Below, one piece after another: positions 63,397 to 64,000 of a stretch of 64,000 nt of DNA. The position numbers were made by a program, and so were the translations under genes. This stretch comes from Roseiarcus sp963741405 (lineage in GTDB: Bacteria > Pseudomonadota > Alphaproteobacteria > Rhizobiales > Beijerinckiaceae): contig CAVUHX010000045.1 of assembly GCA_963741405.1 (NCBI GenBank), positions 1-64,000 on the forward strand. The letters run 5' to 3'. Position 1 is the first letter of the stretch. The number at the start of each line of letters is the position of its first letter. Below the pieces are notes generated by a model, which ran no database searches, was not told where the DNA came from, and saw only the letters and a list, made by a program, of their open reading frames with translations.

Positions 63397-64000
63397 TCAG
63401 CCTCCGCCGTACCAGGCGACCGGCCGCGCGCGCTGCCGCGGGATGCGGATGTCCCGCGCCTTCAGATCCTTAAGCGTCAGGTACATCATCGCCGTCATCA
63501 GGGCGTCGGAATAGGCGTCGTGCTGATCGAGCGCCGGCAGGCCGAGATCCGAGAGGATGCTCATGAACCGCAGATCGACCTCTGTGCCGGGCGGCGCGTC
63601 CTTGTACTTGCGTTCGTAATAGGCGCCAGACACCTCGATCTGTTCGTTGGGCAGTCCGATGCCGATCATGCGCCGAACGTGCCGGTTGAGCATCGCGACG
63701 TCGAACTCGAGGTAGAAGCCGACGAGCGGCCGCGAACCGATGAAGCGCAGGAGTTCCGGCAGCACCTCCTCGATCGTCCGTCCCTGAGCGACGTCCTGTT
63801 CGCGAAGCCGGTGCACCTTGATCGCGTCCGGCTTCAGCTTGACCTTCGGCTTGACCGTCGCCTCGAAACGCTCGCTCGCAAGGATGCGGTTGCCGCGGAT
63901 CCTGACGGCGGCGACCGTGACAATGTCGTCGGTGCGCGTGTTGAGGCCAGTCGTCTCGCAATCGATCGAAACCGCTTCGCCCGGCGGCGGCGGGTCGAAC
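63397..64000 (-). CDS. DEDDh 3'-5' exonuclease, 5' end beyond window
   Basis: The gene enters the window from the right; 200 codons are visible. Minus-strand reading: SIDCETTGLNTRTDDIVTVAAVRI (ExoI Asp/Glu), LVGFYLEFDVAMLNRHVRRMI (ExoII) and LDQHDAYSDALMTAMMYL (ExoIII His/Asp). It matches the DnaQ/PolC-type exonuclease with a short tail. It may be an epsilon-like or DUF294-linked protein; the missing N-terminus would decide. Confidence 0.85.
   Translation of the reverse strand, partial: FDPPPPGEAVSIDCETTGLNTRTDDIVTVAAVRIRGNRILASERFEATVKPKVKLKPDAIKVHRLREQDVAQGRTIEEVLPELLRFIGSRPLVGFYLEFDVAMLNRHVRRMIGIGLPNEQIEVSGAYYERKYKDAPPGTEVDLRFMSILSDLGLPALDQHDAYSDALMTAMMYLTLKDLKARDIRIPRQRARPVAWYGGG

Noticed and set aside
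1..64000. tRNA, rRNA, CRISPR arrays, prophage or conjugation genes
   Set aside because: Intergenic regions were read for TpsiC arms, regular repeat-spacer patterns and phage genes; none was convincing. A tRNAscan-SE or similar run would be decisive.

Overview
The window is a chromosomal stretch of a high-GC alphaproteobacterium, most likely of the order Hyphomicrobiales (Rhizobiales). This rests on gene types and neighbourhoods: a chorismate mutase-hisC-tyrA operon, a NUDIX/TIGR02301 pair, FtsY coupled to the septation protein IspZ/YciB, NnrU, a single-domain CUT2 sugar ABC transporter, and rhizobial-type intergenic palindromes. I see no rRNA, tRNA, CRISPR array, plasmid or prophage genes, and species cannot be named from the sequence.

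Layout. 0.2-2.1 kb: a broken adenylate cyclase/TPR gene. 2.4-6.1 kb: an EmrAB-type efflux pair divergent from its TetR regulator, with two mirror-image operators between them. 6.2-9.2 kb: membrane and envelope proteins (TauE/SafE-like, AsmA-like). 9.7-14.8 kb: a surface-glycan cluster of four glycosyltransferases (GT25, GT2, GT4 and a processive BcsA/XagB-like GT2), divergent from an orphan periplasmic binding protein. 16.2-20.7 kb: a visibly AT-richer block carrying rho, a frameshifted chorismate mutase, hisC and tyrA. 20.7-27.9 kb: a pentose locus (CUT2 ABC transporter, broken SDR, araB remnant, araA, araD). 28-41 kb: TsaC/Sua5, acyl-CoA dehydrogenase with enoyl-CoA hydratase, NUDIX/TIGR02301, NnrU, a sugar-acid dehydratase, GNAT, a PEP mutase-like protein, a DEDDh exonuclease and a VapBC module. 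41.4-49.6 kb: a large broken transglutaminase/DUF2126 gene between two copies of a 200-bp repeat, an RluA-type pseudouridine synthase, ftsY-ispZ, NUDIX and DUF983. 49.6-64 kb: RNase R, a PmtA-like methyltransferase, a rubrerythrin/Fe-S protein/DUF3501 operon, topA, a CaiB-like CoA transferase, an SDR, DUF1810 and a second exonuclease cut by the window end.

Two themes stand out. First, many genes are damaged (cyclase, chorismate mutase, SDR, araB, a VapC and a RAYT remnant, the transglutaminase, a small secreted protein, a VOC protein, probably the GT4 N-terminus). Several lesions are substitutions creating stops, so indel-type sequencing error alone does not explain them. Second, the rho gene sits outside its usual neighbourhood, in AT-richer DNA beside aromatic amino acid genes, and carries Phe where Rho normally has an invariant Ser next to the Walker B Asp. 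That Ser is a bicyclomycin contact in E. coli Rho. A resistant or specialised second Rho is the most interesting hypothesis here. Other notable items are the rubrerythrin/Fe-S/DUF3501 operon, the paired 200-bp repeats at 3' ends of leftward genes, and a Ser-to-Leu change in the first TOPRIM motif of TopA.
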